IMG/VR virus record: IMGVR_UViG_3300036770_002992
Span: 1 to 58,767 of that record
Origin: a virus
Strand: one strand, 5' to 3'
Length of the DNA stretch: 58,767 nt
Position 1 is the first letter of the stretch. The number at the start of each line of letters is the position of its first letter. The position numbers were made by a program, and so were the translations under genes. This document shows, one piece after another, positions 14,368-20,630 of this stretch. Under the pieces are notes generated by a model. The model worked only from the letters and a program-made list of their open reading frames with translations, had not been told where the DNA came from and made no database searches.

Positions 14368-14736
14368 CTATACCTTATAGATGCTTACTGGAATGTTCTT
14401 ATTCTCTGCTTCAGAGATAACCACATCGAATACTTCCGACCTATCATTCTTCGTTGATAAATATACTACACTATTTAGGTCATAGTTGTCAAAGTTTTCT
14501 GCAACATCGTTCTTAAGCACACGATAGAAACGAGACTTAATACCCTTTTGACGAAAAAATCCTTCCGTCTTATTCACAAATTCGGCGGCGAACTGATTAA
14601 TTTTATATGGTCCAGCCGTATAAATATCAATTTTATTATCATCGCTAGTTACATTATTGTCGATAGCGACAACAACGGCGCGGGTAAAAGTATCATAATC
14701 TGAGAACTTATTGTTCCCATAAACAAGAATTTTCAT
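14368..14736 (-). CDS. Rossmann/SLOG-like small protein
   Basis: This encodes 122 residues. It starts KILVYGNNKFSDYDTFTRAV, then IDIYTAGPYKINQFAAEFV, similar in layout to DUF2493-type nucleotide-binding domains, with a later SVVYLSTKNDRSEVFD segment. The match is by pattern only. A stop lies just before the deaminase region. Function unknown. Confidence 0.6.
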   Translation of the reverse strand: MKILVYGNNKFSDYDTFTRAVVVAIDNNVTSDDNKIDIYTAGPYKINQFAAEFVNKTEGFFRQKGIKSRFYRVLKNDVAENFDNYDLNSVVYLSTKNDRSEVFDVVISEAENKNIPVSIYKV

Positions 14737-14745
14737 TATTATTCC

Positions 14746-15240
14746 TTAATATAGGTCGGGAAACTCTCCGGTTAAAATCCATTCATTAAATCCGATATTT
14801 ATTAGTTTAACTTCTGTGCCAGATTTTGTCAAATAAATATCTGAAGGAGAAGAGAATGAAACGGAAGCATTCTCAGTAATTATTTCGACCTCTCCTTCGC
14901 TAGCACGAACAACATTAATTCTAGATGCCACCCTAAGTTCACTTACATTTTGGTCGGGGATGATGATTTGAGTAGACGATGCTGACAGACATTTTAAAGT
15001 ATTCTCAGCATGAATTTGTTGCAACGTTACAGAAACGGATGCTGTGGATGAATCTCCAGTAATAAAAATTTCTGGGGCGATGGACTGTTTTAAATGCTCA
15101 TCGTCAGTTAGATGCACCCACAGACCCTTGAGTCTAACTTTATACTTTCCATCTTCAGTATTGTAGTAAATATCGCCATCTGTTCCAGTCGTTGGGTCTG
15201 ATGGAAGATTTACAACATTTAGAAGAGATACAAATTTCAT
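14746..15240 (-). CDS. Putative virion-associated protein
   Basis: This encodes 164 residues. The N-terminal SLLNVVNLPSDPTTGTDGDI, followed by YYNTEDGKYKVRLKGLWVHL, is a motif often seen in phage fibre or appendage proteins. The rest is beta-rich and Ser/Thr-rich. It lies away from the tail module, next to another virion-type gene. Assignment is tentative. Confidence 0.6.
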   Translation of the reverse strand: MKFVSLLNVVNLPSDPTTGTDGDIYYNTEDGKYKVRLKGLWVHLTDDEHLKQSIAPEIFITGDSSTASVSVTLQQIHAENTLKCLSASSTQIIIPDQNVSELRVASRINVVRASEGEVEIITENASVSFSSPSDIYLTKSGTEVKLINIGFNEWILTGEFPDLY

Positions 15241-15722
15241 GCGAACCTACCGCCCCAAATGTTTTTGTTTACATTGACATATCCAGGAGGAATGGCCGCT
15301 AGACGACATTTACCCATTTCTTCAATTTCATACGATAGAATCATGCATCCCAGCCCGCCGCCTTCTTTTTCAAAGTGCAGAGAACAGTTGCCGCACATAA
15401 CTCCAATTGACGCATCAGTATTTTGAGCGGCTGTCTCATAGCCAATCCAAATCCCAGTATCTTCTGCATCTAACGGGCCATACTTTTCGGCTAGTTGTAC
15501 AAGAGAATCATGAAATTCTTTTTCTGGGGCAGAGAGTTGTTCGTATAAATTATTCTCTGCCTTAGAAATGTCTTTTTTAGACCTTGCTTCAGCAGCGTAG
15601 AGAGCCCTTTGCTGATCTACCGCCTCACGACGAGTGCTATGTGTACCACGAACAGTACCATCTGGACCAACTACAGAATATCCAGACTTTCCGCGATAAT
15701 TTTGTCTAATATCATATGGCAT
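15237..15722 (-). CDS. Actinophage protein with GYSVV/RALYAAEA motif
   Basis: This encodes 161 residues from ATG 15722; GGGAGG lies upstream, and a TTG five codons earlier would include it. Residues 5-50 (GKSGYSVVGPDGTVRGTHST ... ALYAAEA) match a short domain seen in actinophage head-associated proteins. The C-terminal part carries VMCGNCSLHFEKEGGGLGC, a likely metal site. It may be a capsid-associated or internal protein. Confidence 0.62.
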   Translation of the reverse strand: MPYDIRQNYRGKSGYSVVGPDGTVRGTHSTRREAVDQQRALYAAEARSKKDISKAENNLYEQLSAPEKEFHDSLVQLAEKYGPLDAEDTGIWIGYETAAQNTDASIGVMCGNCSLHFEKEGGGLGCMILSYEIEEMGKCRLAAIPPGYVNVNKNIWGGRFA

Positions 15723-15753
15723 AACCAAGCCTCCCAAGCATTTTCTTAATCTA

Positions 15754-16911
15754 TTATACCTTAAGCAATGGAATTTTTTCCATCTTAGAGGCCTTAGCCT
15801 TCATATCAATAAGTTCAATCGCTTCCGACCACTTATATTTAATTATAAATATGTTAAAGTTTTCCACAACAGTCTTATAGTTTTTTTGCCGCTCAAACTC
15901 TCTTACCTCTGGGTCCATCAATTGCTTAAGATGCTTCAACCATTCTTTATTATTTTTAGCGATTCTGCCAGCACCAATATCTGCAAGGTCACGATATTCC
16001 TGTGTGTTAGAGGCCACAAACGGTATTCCAGATAGGGCGTATTCCAGCCCCTTAAGGTTGCTCTTAGCCTCATTAAACGGGCTAGGGTGAAGTGGCACGA
16101 TGCCAATATCTATGGGCATAAAAATATTACCGTAATACTGTGGCCTTGCCCCCGTGTATCCAGAAACTTTGGCTGGGTCGATATTGAGCGCTTCCGCTGC
16201 CCAGTCTGGCCTGTTTAGCATAATTCCTGAGTGATGAAATTTAAGATTGTTTTGCTCAATAATAGTCTTTAGTGGAGCGGACACTTCAACCAAATCGTTG
16301 ACCCTCCACATCATGATTCCGACCCAACCAATAGTAGGTTTATTTCCAGAAAGATCCATTCGATACATAAATGTCTTTGGATCTAATGAATTAGGGACAC
16401 GATATACCGTATCGTTATACTGCAACATTCTTTTTTCAAGGAACTTTGTGCTAGCGATAATACCGTCTGCCACCGAATATGTTGATATAAGATGTGCGCG
16501 GTTATTGTCTGGATTCTTTTCTGGGTCGGTGGTAATAAAGGCTAAATTGTCTTCTGGTAATTTTTCAAAGTGGTCGTCTGTATCAATAATTACAGTCTGA
16601 CCTAATTTTCTAGCCTCTTCAATATATTTGGGGGCGTCCTTATGCATGAATAATTTAAGGACCACTACATCTAATTTGTCGAAGCACCAGTCGTAATTTT
16701 TTATAACACCGATCCTGCCAGCCTTCAGCCTTTCATAAGGTTTAATGGCAACGAACCCTTCTCCATCTTTCCAACCAACTTCTCCAACAATCGCCTGGTG
16801 ACCTATTTGATTAAGATTATGTGCAGGTAGCATCATTCGTACATTAGTGCAGCCACCAGGCTGACCCTCTATATGGTCGCCCCAATCTGTTGAAAGAAAG
16901 CCTATTCTCAT
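15754..16911 (-). CDS. GT4-like glycosyltransferase
   Basis: This encodes 385 residues. It has an N-terminal Rossmann-like half (RIGFLSTDWGDHIEGQPGGC) and a C-terminal half with IGIVPLHPSPFNEAKSNLKG, then LEYALSGIPFVAS, the ExxxxG-P region that binds the donor nucleotide sugar in GT-B enzymes. VIIDTDDHFE and VYRVPNSLD are typical of GT4 proteins. It is separated from the main glycan cassette by 3 kb and follows a hairpin (16931-16975). Donor and acceptor are unknown. Confidence 0.8.
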   Translation of the reverse strand: MRIGFLSTDWGDHIEGQPGGCTNVRMMLPAHNLNQIGHQAIVGEVGWKDGEGFVAIKPYERLKAGRIGVIKNYDWCFDKLDVVVLKLFMHKDAPKYIEEARKLGQTVIIDTDDHFEKLPEDNLAFITTDPEKNPDNNRAHLISTYSVADGIIASTKFLEKRMLQYNDTVYRVPNSLDPKTFMYRMDLSGNKPTIGWVGIMMWRVNDLVEVSAPLKTIIEQNNLKFHHSGIMLNRPDWAAEALNIDPAKVSGYTGARPQYYGNIFMPIDIGIVPLHPSPFNEAKSNLKGLEYALSGIPFVASNTQEYRDLADIGAGRIAKNNKEWLKHLKQLMDPEVREFERQKNYKTVVENFNIFIIKYKWSEAIELIDMKAKASKMEKIPLLKV

Positions 16912-16930
16912 TTAATCTCCATTAAGTAGA

Positions 16931-16975
16931 TATGGCGGGGACTGTTGCCGCAATGGTTTGTTTGTCCCCGCCATA
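16931..16975 (-). terminator. Long perfect hairpin between lysin and glycosyltransferase genes
   Basis: TATGGCGGGGAC (16931-16942) is a perfect 12-bp complement of GTCCCCGCCATA (16964-16975), with a 21-nt loop. It lies downstream of the endolysin gene in the direction of transcription. No T tract follows, so it may be a partial terminator, RNA-processing site or stabilising structure rather than a classical intrinsic terminator. Confidence 0.6.
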
Positions 16976-16987
16976 CATATTGCTACA

Positions 16988-17611
16988 CTAAACTTTTTCT
17001 GGGGTGCATTTCTTGGGGAACAAACTCCATCCAGTATTGAAAGGAGCGATAACCCATGAATATGTCAGTCCAGATCCCCACAAGGAGTAATACATGCCCG
17101 CATCCACATACCATGAATCATTCTTATGCGAGTATCCATACCCCCAGTTATGCATCAGGCCTTCATCAAAGAAATACTTCTTTACGATGACCGCCTGCTG
17201 ATATCTATCTAGCATTACAGACCTAGACCACCAAGACTTTCCAGACCAAGCGCTCGTCTGTATTTGGGCCCATCCTAGGGCACCTGAATACCACCGACTT
17301 GATTCGTCAAGGTTCTGATGCTTAGACTCGCGGTAGGTGATTGCCCACATTCCTCTAAGCATTCCAGGCTTTGTAAATCCTGCCTTAAAAAGAATTTTGG
17401 CTGGCTTATCGTTACATTTTTCTGGTAAGGACCAAGCCTTCTTTTTATTTGCTGCTCTTTCTAATGCATCAGCGGTGACAGAACTACCTGCATCTTCCGC
17501 CAAGGGCGCAGACTTAGCATACGCCATACTTGGTACTGCAATAAACGTGATTGCAAGAACTATTGCGGCAATCCAGTTCATTGCCATTCCAAATTGGTTT
17601 TTTGTCGTCAT
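16988..17611 (-). CDS. Secreted lysozyme/transglycosylase-like endolysin
   Basis: This encodes 207 residues from ATG 17611, chosen for the strong AAAGGAGG upstream. Residues 8-32 form a signal peptide (MNWIAAIVLAITFIAVPSMA then YA, cleavage before KSAP). The mature part has a lysozyme-like domain: ITYRESKH (E95 a candidate catalytic acid), then SGALGWAQIQTSAW and YQQAVIVKKYFFDEGLMHNW. Such domains cut the glycan strands of peptidoglycan. A signal peptide allows export without a holin, which fits the absence of an obvious holin here. It has its own promoter (17642-17670). Confidence 0.8.
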   Translation of the reverse strand: MTTKNQFGMAMNWIAAIVLAITFIAVPSMAYAKSAPLAEDAGSSVTADALERAANKKKAWSLPEKCNDKPAKILFKAGFTKPGMLRGMWAITYRESKHQNLDESSRWYSGALGWAQIQTSAWSGKSWWSRSVMLDRYQQAVIVKKYFFDEGLMHNWGYGYSHKNDSWYVDAGMYYSLWGSGLTYSWVIAPFNTGWSLFPKKCTPEKV

Positions 17612-17641
17612 ATTGACCTCCTTTGGCGGCAACATTATTCT

Positions 17642-17670
17642 ACTTTACAGTAGTAATTCCTATTAGTCAA
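17642..17670 (-). promoter_or_regulatory. Sigma70-like promoter for the endolysin gene
   Basis: On the minus strand, -35 TTGACT (17670-17665), a 17-nt spacer and -10 TAAAGT (17647-17642) lie about 30 bases before the endolysin ATG. The -10 matches the consensus in four of six positions. Confidence 0.5.
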
Positions 17671-17994
17671 TTATTTATAATACTCGGCGTGCCCGCTATC
17701 AATCATTAATTTATTAATGCTAGAGATTTGATCGGCAGTAAATATTTCTGCCAGTACCCGACCGTACTTATCGTCTTGATCTAATTGAGTCTTAACAGTA
17801 ACAGTAGATCCAGCGGGAAGCGTCTTCGCCAAAAATTCTGTAGACCTTTTCCCAAGTTCAGTAAATCGTTCGGGAGCATTAATAAGGAGAAGTCTCACCC
17901 TTTTGGAAATTGTTACATGAAAACCCAAGTCAATATCCAGGTCTACTGTGTCGCCATCGACAACTTTAATAACTTCTGCACTATATGTATACAC
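17671..17994 (-). CDS. Thermonuclease (SNase-like) family protein
   Basis: This encodes 107 residues. VIKVVDGDTVDLDI supplies the calcium-binding aspartates, RLLLINAPE carries the catalytic Arg and Glu, and DKYGRVLAEI gives the second catalytic Arg, so all key residues of staphylococcal-nuclease-type enzymes are present. These cut DNA and RNA. No signal peptide is visible, so it acts inside the cell unless exported otherwise. The start is GTG 17994, overlapping the upstream small gene. It may help degrade host DNA or recycle nucleotides. Confidence 0.85.
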   Translation of the reverse strand: MYTYSAEVIKVVDGDTVDLDIDLGFHVTISKRVRLLLINAPERFTELGKRSTEFLAKTLPAGSTVTVKTQLDQDDKYGRVLAEIFTADQISSINKLMIDSGHAEYYK

Positions 17995-18103
17995 TTTTAT
18001 CCCATTTGATAATTTCCACCATGTTGCTGTATATATTAATGTGGGGCCTGATCACATATCCGCCTTCCGATTTTACTAGGCAATAAAATGTAAAGTATGA
18101 CAT
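17981..18103 (-). CDS. Small protein of unknown function
   Basis: This encodes 40 residues. The ATG at 18103 lies on the last base of the upstream stop (TAATG) and the end overlaps the nuclease start by 14 bases. It is a beta-rich, aromatic sequence (SYFTFYCLVK ... EIIKWDKSVYI). Function unknown. Confidence 0.6.
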   Translation of the reverse strand: MSYFTFYCLVKSEGGYVIRPHINIYSNMVEIIKWDKSVYI

Positions 18104-18489
18104 TAGAATGTCACGGGGCACAGATATGTTCTCGCTCCAACAATAAGAGCCGCACCAAACTTAGCCCCTGCATCATTGCCCATATTATTATTAACTAAAG
18201 CCTGAGCCAAAACCTGAGTAATCTCATCTTCTGAAAGACCGCCAGCGAAACCCTTACAGATAGTATCTCCAAGACCAATCAGATCGGACTCGTTGGCAAT
18301 CTCTCCATAAGTTCCACCATTCTGCCTAACAAATTCTACAAATTTCTGAGAGTTTGTGATCGCACCATCGTCTACATTAGGCGCGGGGGCCTGCTCAGTA
18401 ATTGTTACTGTCGGGGATGGATCTGCTTGTGAGGTACAACCTACTATAGCCACCGCAGAGACAGCGGCGGCGATAATAATCTTCTTCAT
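18103..18489 (-). CDS. Exported lipoprotein, DUF732-like
   Basis: This encodes 128 residues. A type II signal peptide ends in the lipobox IVGC with C18 as the lipidated residue, then a Pro/Thr-rich linker. The folded part (FVEFVRQNGGTYGEI ... TICKGFAGGLSEDEI ... ARTYLCPVTF) has two cysteines placed as in DUF732 domains of mycobacterial exported proteins. It would sit on the outer face of the membrane. Phage lipoproteins of this kind can block superinfection, which is an inference here. It has its own strong promoter. Confidence 0.8.
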   Translation of the reverse strand: MKKIIIAAAVSAVAIVGCTSQADPSPTVTITEQAPAPNVDDGAITNSQKFVEFVRQNGGTYGEIANESDLIGLGDTICKGFAGGLSEDEITQVLAQALVNNNMGNDAGAKFGAALIVGARTYLCPVTF

Positions 18490-18528
18490 AATTAATCCTT
18501 TTCTATAAATGACTTGCCCACGACACTA

Positions 18529-18557
18529 ATAATATAGTAATCGTGGGCGGATGTCAA
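18529..18557 (-). promoter_or_regulatory. Strong sigma70-like promoter for the lipoprotein gene
   Basis: On the minus strand, -35 TTGACA (18557-18552), exactly 17 nt, and -10 TATTAT (18534-18529). AAAGGATTAATT precedes the lipoprotein start at 18489. This is the best promoter match in the window. Confidence 0.7.
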
Positions 18558-18560
18558 TGA

Positions 18561-18719
18561 TTATGCCTGTCGTGAAAAGATGGCATCAATCTCTGCAACA
18601 TGTGATGGTCCAAATCTAGAAGCATCTCTCCTAGCCTTTTCCCATTCTGACTGAACTGTAAAGGGTCCGCTTGTGGCTGACCTAAACATTTCTGCAAAAT
18701 AATTTCCTAATGCTTTCAT
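18561..18719 (-). CDS. Small phage protein
   Basis: This encodes 52 residues. AAGGAGG lies five bases before ATG 18719; an adjacent ATG one codon earlier is also possible. The sequence KALGNYFAEMFRSATSGPFT, followed by SEWEKARRDASRFGPSHVAE, is helical and charged. Function unknown. Confidence 0.6.
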   Translation of the reverse strand: MKALGNYFAEMFRSATSGPFTVQSEWEKARRDASRFGPSHVAEIDAIFSRQA

Positions 18720-18802
18720 CATATCCTCCTTGTGGGTTGATACTTTAATCTTATCAGGTAGCGAATGAGGGGTCAAATTTTAAAAGCCTTTTGTGAGCAG
18801 TC

Positions 18803-18970
18803 TCACTCATCGTAGTCCCACCGAATAATCATCATGGCATACTTTAAGCCTTGTTTAAACCACTCAGCCTCAGAAGAATAATCTTCTGCAAAGGGGGTCT
18901 CAATGCATTCTTCTATTTGTTCTGAGAATCTATCCCGCCAATACTTTTGACATTCATCATTGCTGTGCAT
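18803..18970 (-). CDS. Small acidic protein after the tRNA genes
   Basis: This encodes 55 residues from ATG 18970, eight bases past the 3' end of tRNA-Asn; a longer frame would run through the tRNA. It is acidic with aromatic residues (YWRDRFSEQIEECIETPF). No clear ribosome binding site is visible. Function unknown. Confidence 0.5.
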   Translation of the reverse strand: MHSNDECQKYWRDRFSEQIEECIETPFAEDYSSEAEWFKQGLKYAMMIIRWDYDE

Positions 18971-18977
18971 TTCCACG

Positions 18978-19049
18978 CTGGCCTGGTAGGATTCGAACCT
19001 ACAACCCATCGGTTAACAGCCGATTGCGCTGCCATTGCGCCACAGACCA
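18978..19049 (-). tRNA. tRNA-Asn (anticodon GTT)
   Basis: The acceptor TGGTCTG (minus strand, 19049-19043) pairs with CAGGCCA (18985-18979) including one wobble. The anticodon stem encloses CTGTTAA, giving GTT. The T arm GTAGG/CCTAC surrounds TTCGAAT. The discriminator is G and CCA is not encoded. Confidence 0.9.
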
Positions 19050-19061
19050 CTATCTAAAACG

Positions 19062-19132
19062 CTGGAGAATCAGGGGTCGAACCTAAACTAAATGTTCCAA
19101 AGACATTTGTGCTGCCATTACACCATTCTCCA
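19062..19132 (-). tRNA. tRNA-Gln (anticodon TTG)
   Basis: The acceptor TGGAGAA (19132-19126) is a perfect 7-bp match to TTCTCCA (19069-19063). D stem GTGT/GCAC; anticodon stem AATGT/ACATT around CTTTGGA gives TTG. The T arm TTAGG/CCTGA surrounds TTCGACC. The discriminator is G and CCA is not encoded. It lies 12 bases before tRNA-Asn on the same transcript. Confidence 0.85.
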
Positions 19133-19135
19133 TGA

Positions 19136-19237
19136 CCGATGTGCCAGCGGGTAACTACACCATCCCAAGGTTATCTGCACGTTTGACTAACTTCATACTG
19201 GAATCAACCGCGTAACTCGGCATTGCTGGCACATCGG
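19136..19237 (-). repeat. 13-bp perfect inverted repeat, possible structured RNA
   Basis: CCGATGTGCCAGC (19136-19148) is perfectly complementary to GCTGGCACATCGG (19225-19237), enclosing 76 bases. It fills the gap between the 19241..19615 gene and tRNA-Gln and would close a 102-nt RNA element directly upstream of the two tRNAs. It could be a processing signal or a small structured RNA. No protein of credible length is confined to it. Confidence 0.6.
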
Positions 19238-19240
19238 GGC

Positions 19241-19615
19241 CTATTCTGTTATATCGAAAGCGGAGCCTTTCCACATCTTGCTGGACTGCTCTCTTCTCCT
19301 CATAATAGCATTTCTTTTTGATTCTGCCCAGGATTTTCCTGAATCCCCACCCCATAAAAGCCATGCTATAAGACCATTAGAGGGGTAACCTTCCTCCCCC
19401 TGACTCCAGCCCTTGCCCTTTTTATCAACAGCGTGACGGCTGAAAAATGAATGCATTCTTAATACAGTAGACTCACTAAGATTTTTTTTATTTGCAATAT
19501 CTCTTGCGCGTGCAATACCTACAGAGGTTCCTCCGCGATTAAATTCATCTCGCAGAGCAAGGCCACGACGGGCGTTAGACGCCATAGAATCTGTCGGAAT
19601 GTATGATTCAGCCAT
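19241..19615 (-). CDS. Conserved phage protein (AESYxP...WLLWGGDxGxSWA type)
   Basis: This encodes 124 residues. The run SYIPTDSMASNARRGLALRD, then GGTSVGIARARDI, then FFSRHAVDKKGKGW and GLIAWLLWGGDSGKSWA, is a widely spread phage and prophage domain that I have seen alone or fused to head proteins. Its biochemical role is not known to me. Overlaps the upstream zinc-knuckle gene by eight bases. The start is ATG 19615. Confidence 0.78.
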   Translation of the reverse strand: MAESYIPTDSMASNARRGLALRDEFNRGGTSVGIARARDIANKKNLSESTVLRMHSFFSRHAVDKKGKGWSQGEEGYPSNGLIAWLLWGGDSGKSWAESKRNAIMRRREQSSKMWKGSAFDITE

Positions 19616-19739
19616 TATATTTCTCCCATGTCCAAAAACTTATGTAATATGCATGAAAATGTGTTTGACAGACATACATTTTGGTTTCGTTTATTTGACC
19701 AATCCATTCGGCTGGCTGCCCACAAAACATGCATTCCAT
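19608..19739 (-). CDS. Small Cys/His zinc-knuckle protein
   Basis: This encodes 43 residues from ATG 19739, just past the SpoU stop. CMFCG, then CQTHFH, forms a CxxC...CxxHxH arrangement likely to bind zinc. A longer frame to 19826 is rejected because it overlaps the methyltransferase. Function unknown. Confidence 0.65.
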   Translation of the reverse strand: MECMFCGQPAEWIGQINETKMYVCQTHFHAYYISFWTWEKYNG

Positions 19740-19743
19740 AATA

Positions 19744-20304
19744 TTATAGCATTCCAATTTTGGTTGCATAATCATACATAATAATTCCACTAGCAACACT
19801 AACATTAAGACTTCTAACACTACCAAGTTGAGGAATCATCACAACATCATCGGCCATACCAAGACCCATTGGGCTAATACCCCTAGCCTCTTCACCAAAG
19901 ATCATAAAAGTGTTTGGATTCCACTCGTATTGCGTGATCGGAATAGCCCCAGGCACATTATCTACCGCCACCCAGCGCATGTCTCTAATATGCGGCTCAT
20001 TAAGATAAATATGGTCTAAAGATGGAGCATATTTAAGATGAATATAATTTTGTGTACCTACTGCCCCGCGCCTGTCCCACCTCTTATTACCAATGATCCA
20101 AGATTCTTTTGCAAGAAATGCATTACTATTTCTAATTCCAGAGGCCTTGTTAAAATCACCAGAAATATTTTCAAAACCTACAATAAATGGTAGGCGCTTA
20201 GTATCAAGGTCCGCCCTGATCTGATCATTTTCCCATTGCTTGTAATAATCAATTACGTTCCGTGTATCCTGGGTCTGGGAAACCGCCACTCCATGGTCCT
20301 CCAT
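19744..20304 (-). CDS. SpoU/TrmH-family RNA 2'-O-methyltransferase
   Basis: This encodes 186 residues of the SPOUT trefoil-knot class. Motif 1 lies at ENISGDFNKASGIRNSNAFL, motif 2 at TFMIFGEEARGIS, and motif 3 at VMIPQLGSVRSLNVSVASGI, the SAM-binding knot. Members methylate the 2'-OH of tRNA or rRNA. The nearby phage tRNA genes make tRNA a natural candidate substrate. ATG 20304 is used; a GTG five codons later with GGAGG upstream is an alternative. It overlaps the upstream gene by 56 bases. Confidence 0.85.
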   Translation of the reverse strand: MEDHGVAVSQTQDTRNVIDYYKQWENDQIRADLDTKRLPFIVGFENISGDFNKASGIRNSNAFLAKESWIIGNKRWDRRGAVGTQNYIHLKYAPSLDHIYLNEPHIRDMRWVAVDNVPGAIPITQYEWNPNTFMIFGEEARGISPMGLGMADDVVMIPQLGSVRSLNVSVASGIIMYDYATKIGML

Positions 20305-20629
20305 TGTATGCTCCTGTACTATAAATAAGATACATCATTGATTTTTCATCTTCGGTAAGTTCTTCTGACTGGACCCATTCCTCCGATTTATCGGTAAGAT
20401 AGATATAGGCATTTCCATCTTCATCCATCTTTAAATCTATAAATCCTTTAAACCATAAAGAATTCAATATGTCTGAGTCCATTTGTCTCATCCACTCTAC
20501 AAGTTCTTGCTGTTCTTGATAGAACAATTCAGTAACCTTATAGATTGGATCTCCAACAGGATTATATCCTACCACCTCAATATAGCCTCGCTCAAGCATT
20601 ATCTGGATAAGTTCCTCATTCATATCCAT
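20249..20629 (-). CDS. Terminase-adjacent protein of unknown function
   Basis: This encodes 126 residues of alternating helices and short strands with an acidic middle. The pattern MLERGYIEVVGYNPVGDPIY, then a helix and GFIDLKMDEDGNAYIYLTD, resembles a winged-helix layout, but no firm family emerges. The C-terminus is Gly/Pro-rich. It starts two bases after the large-terminase stop. Confidence 0.65.
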   Translation of the reverse strand: MDMNEELIQIMLERGYIEVVGYNPVGDPIYKVTELFYQEQQELVEWMRQMDSDILNSLWFKGFIDLKMDEDGNAYIYLTDKSEEWVQSEELTEDEKSMMYLIYSTGAYNGGPWSGGFPDPGYTERN

Positions 20630-20630
20630 A

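Noticed and set aside
19155-19364. 69-residue minus-strand frame over the inverted repeat
   Set aside because: Most of it is an alternative frame of the 19241..19615 gene; only 22 codons are unique, with no ribosome binding site.
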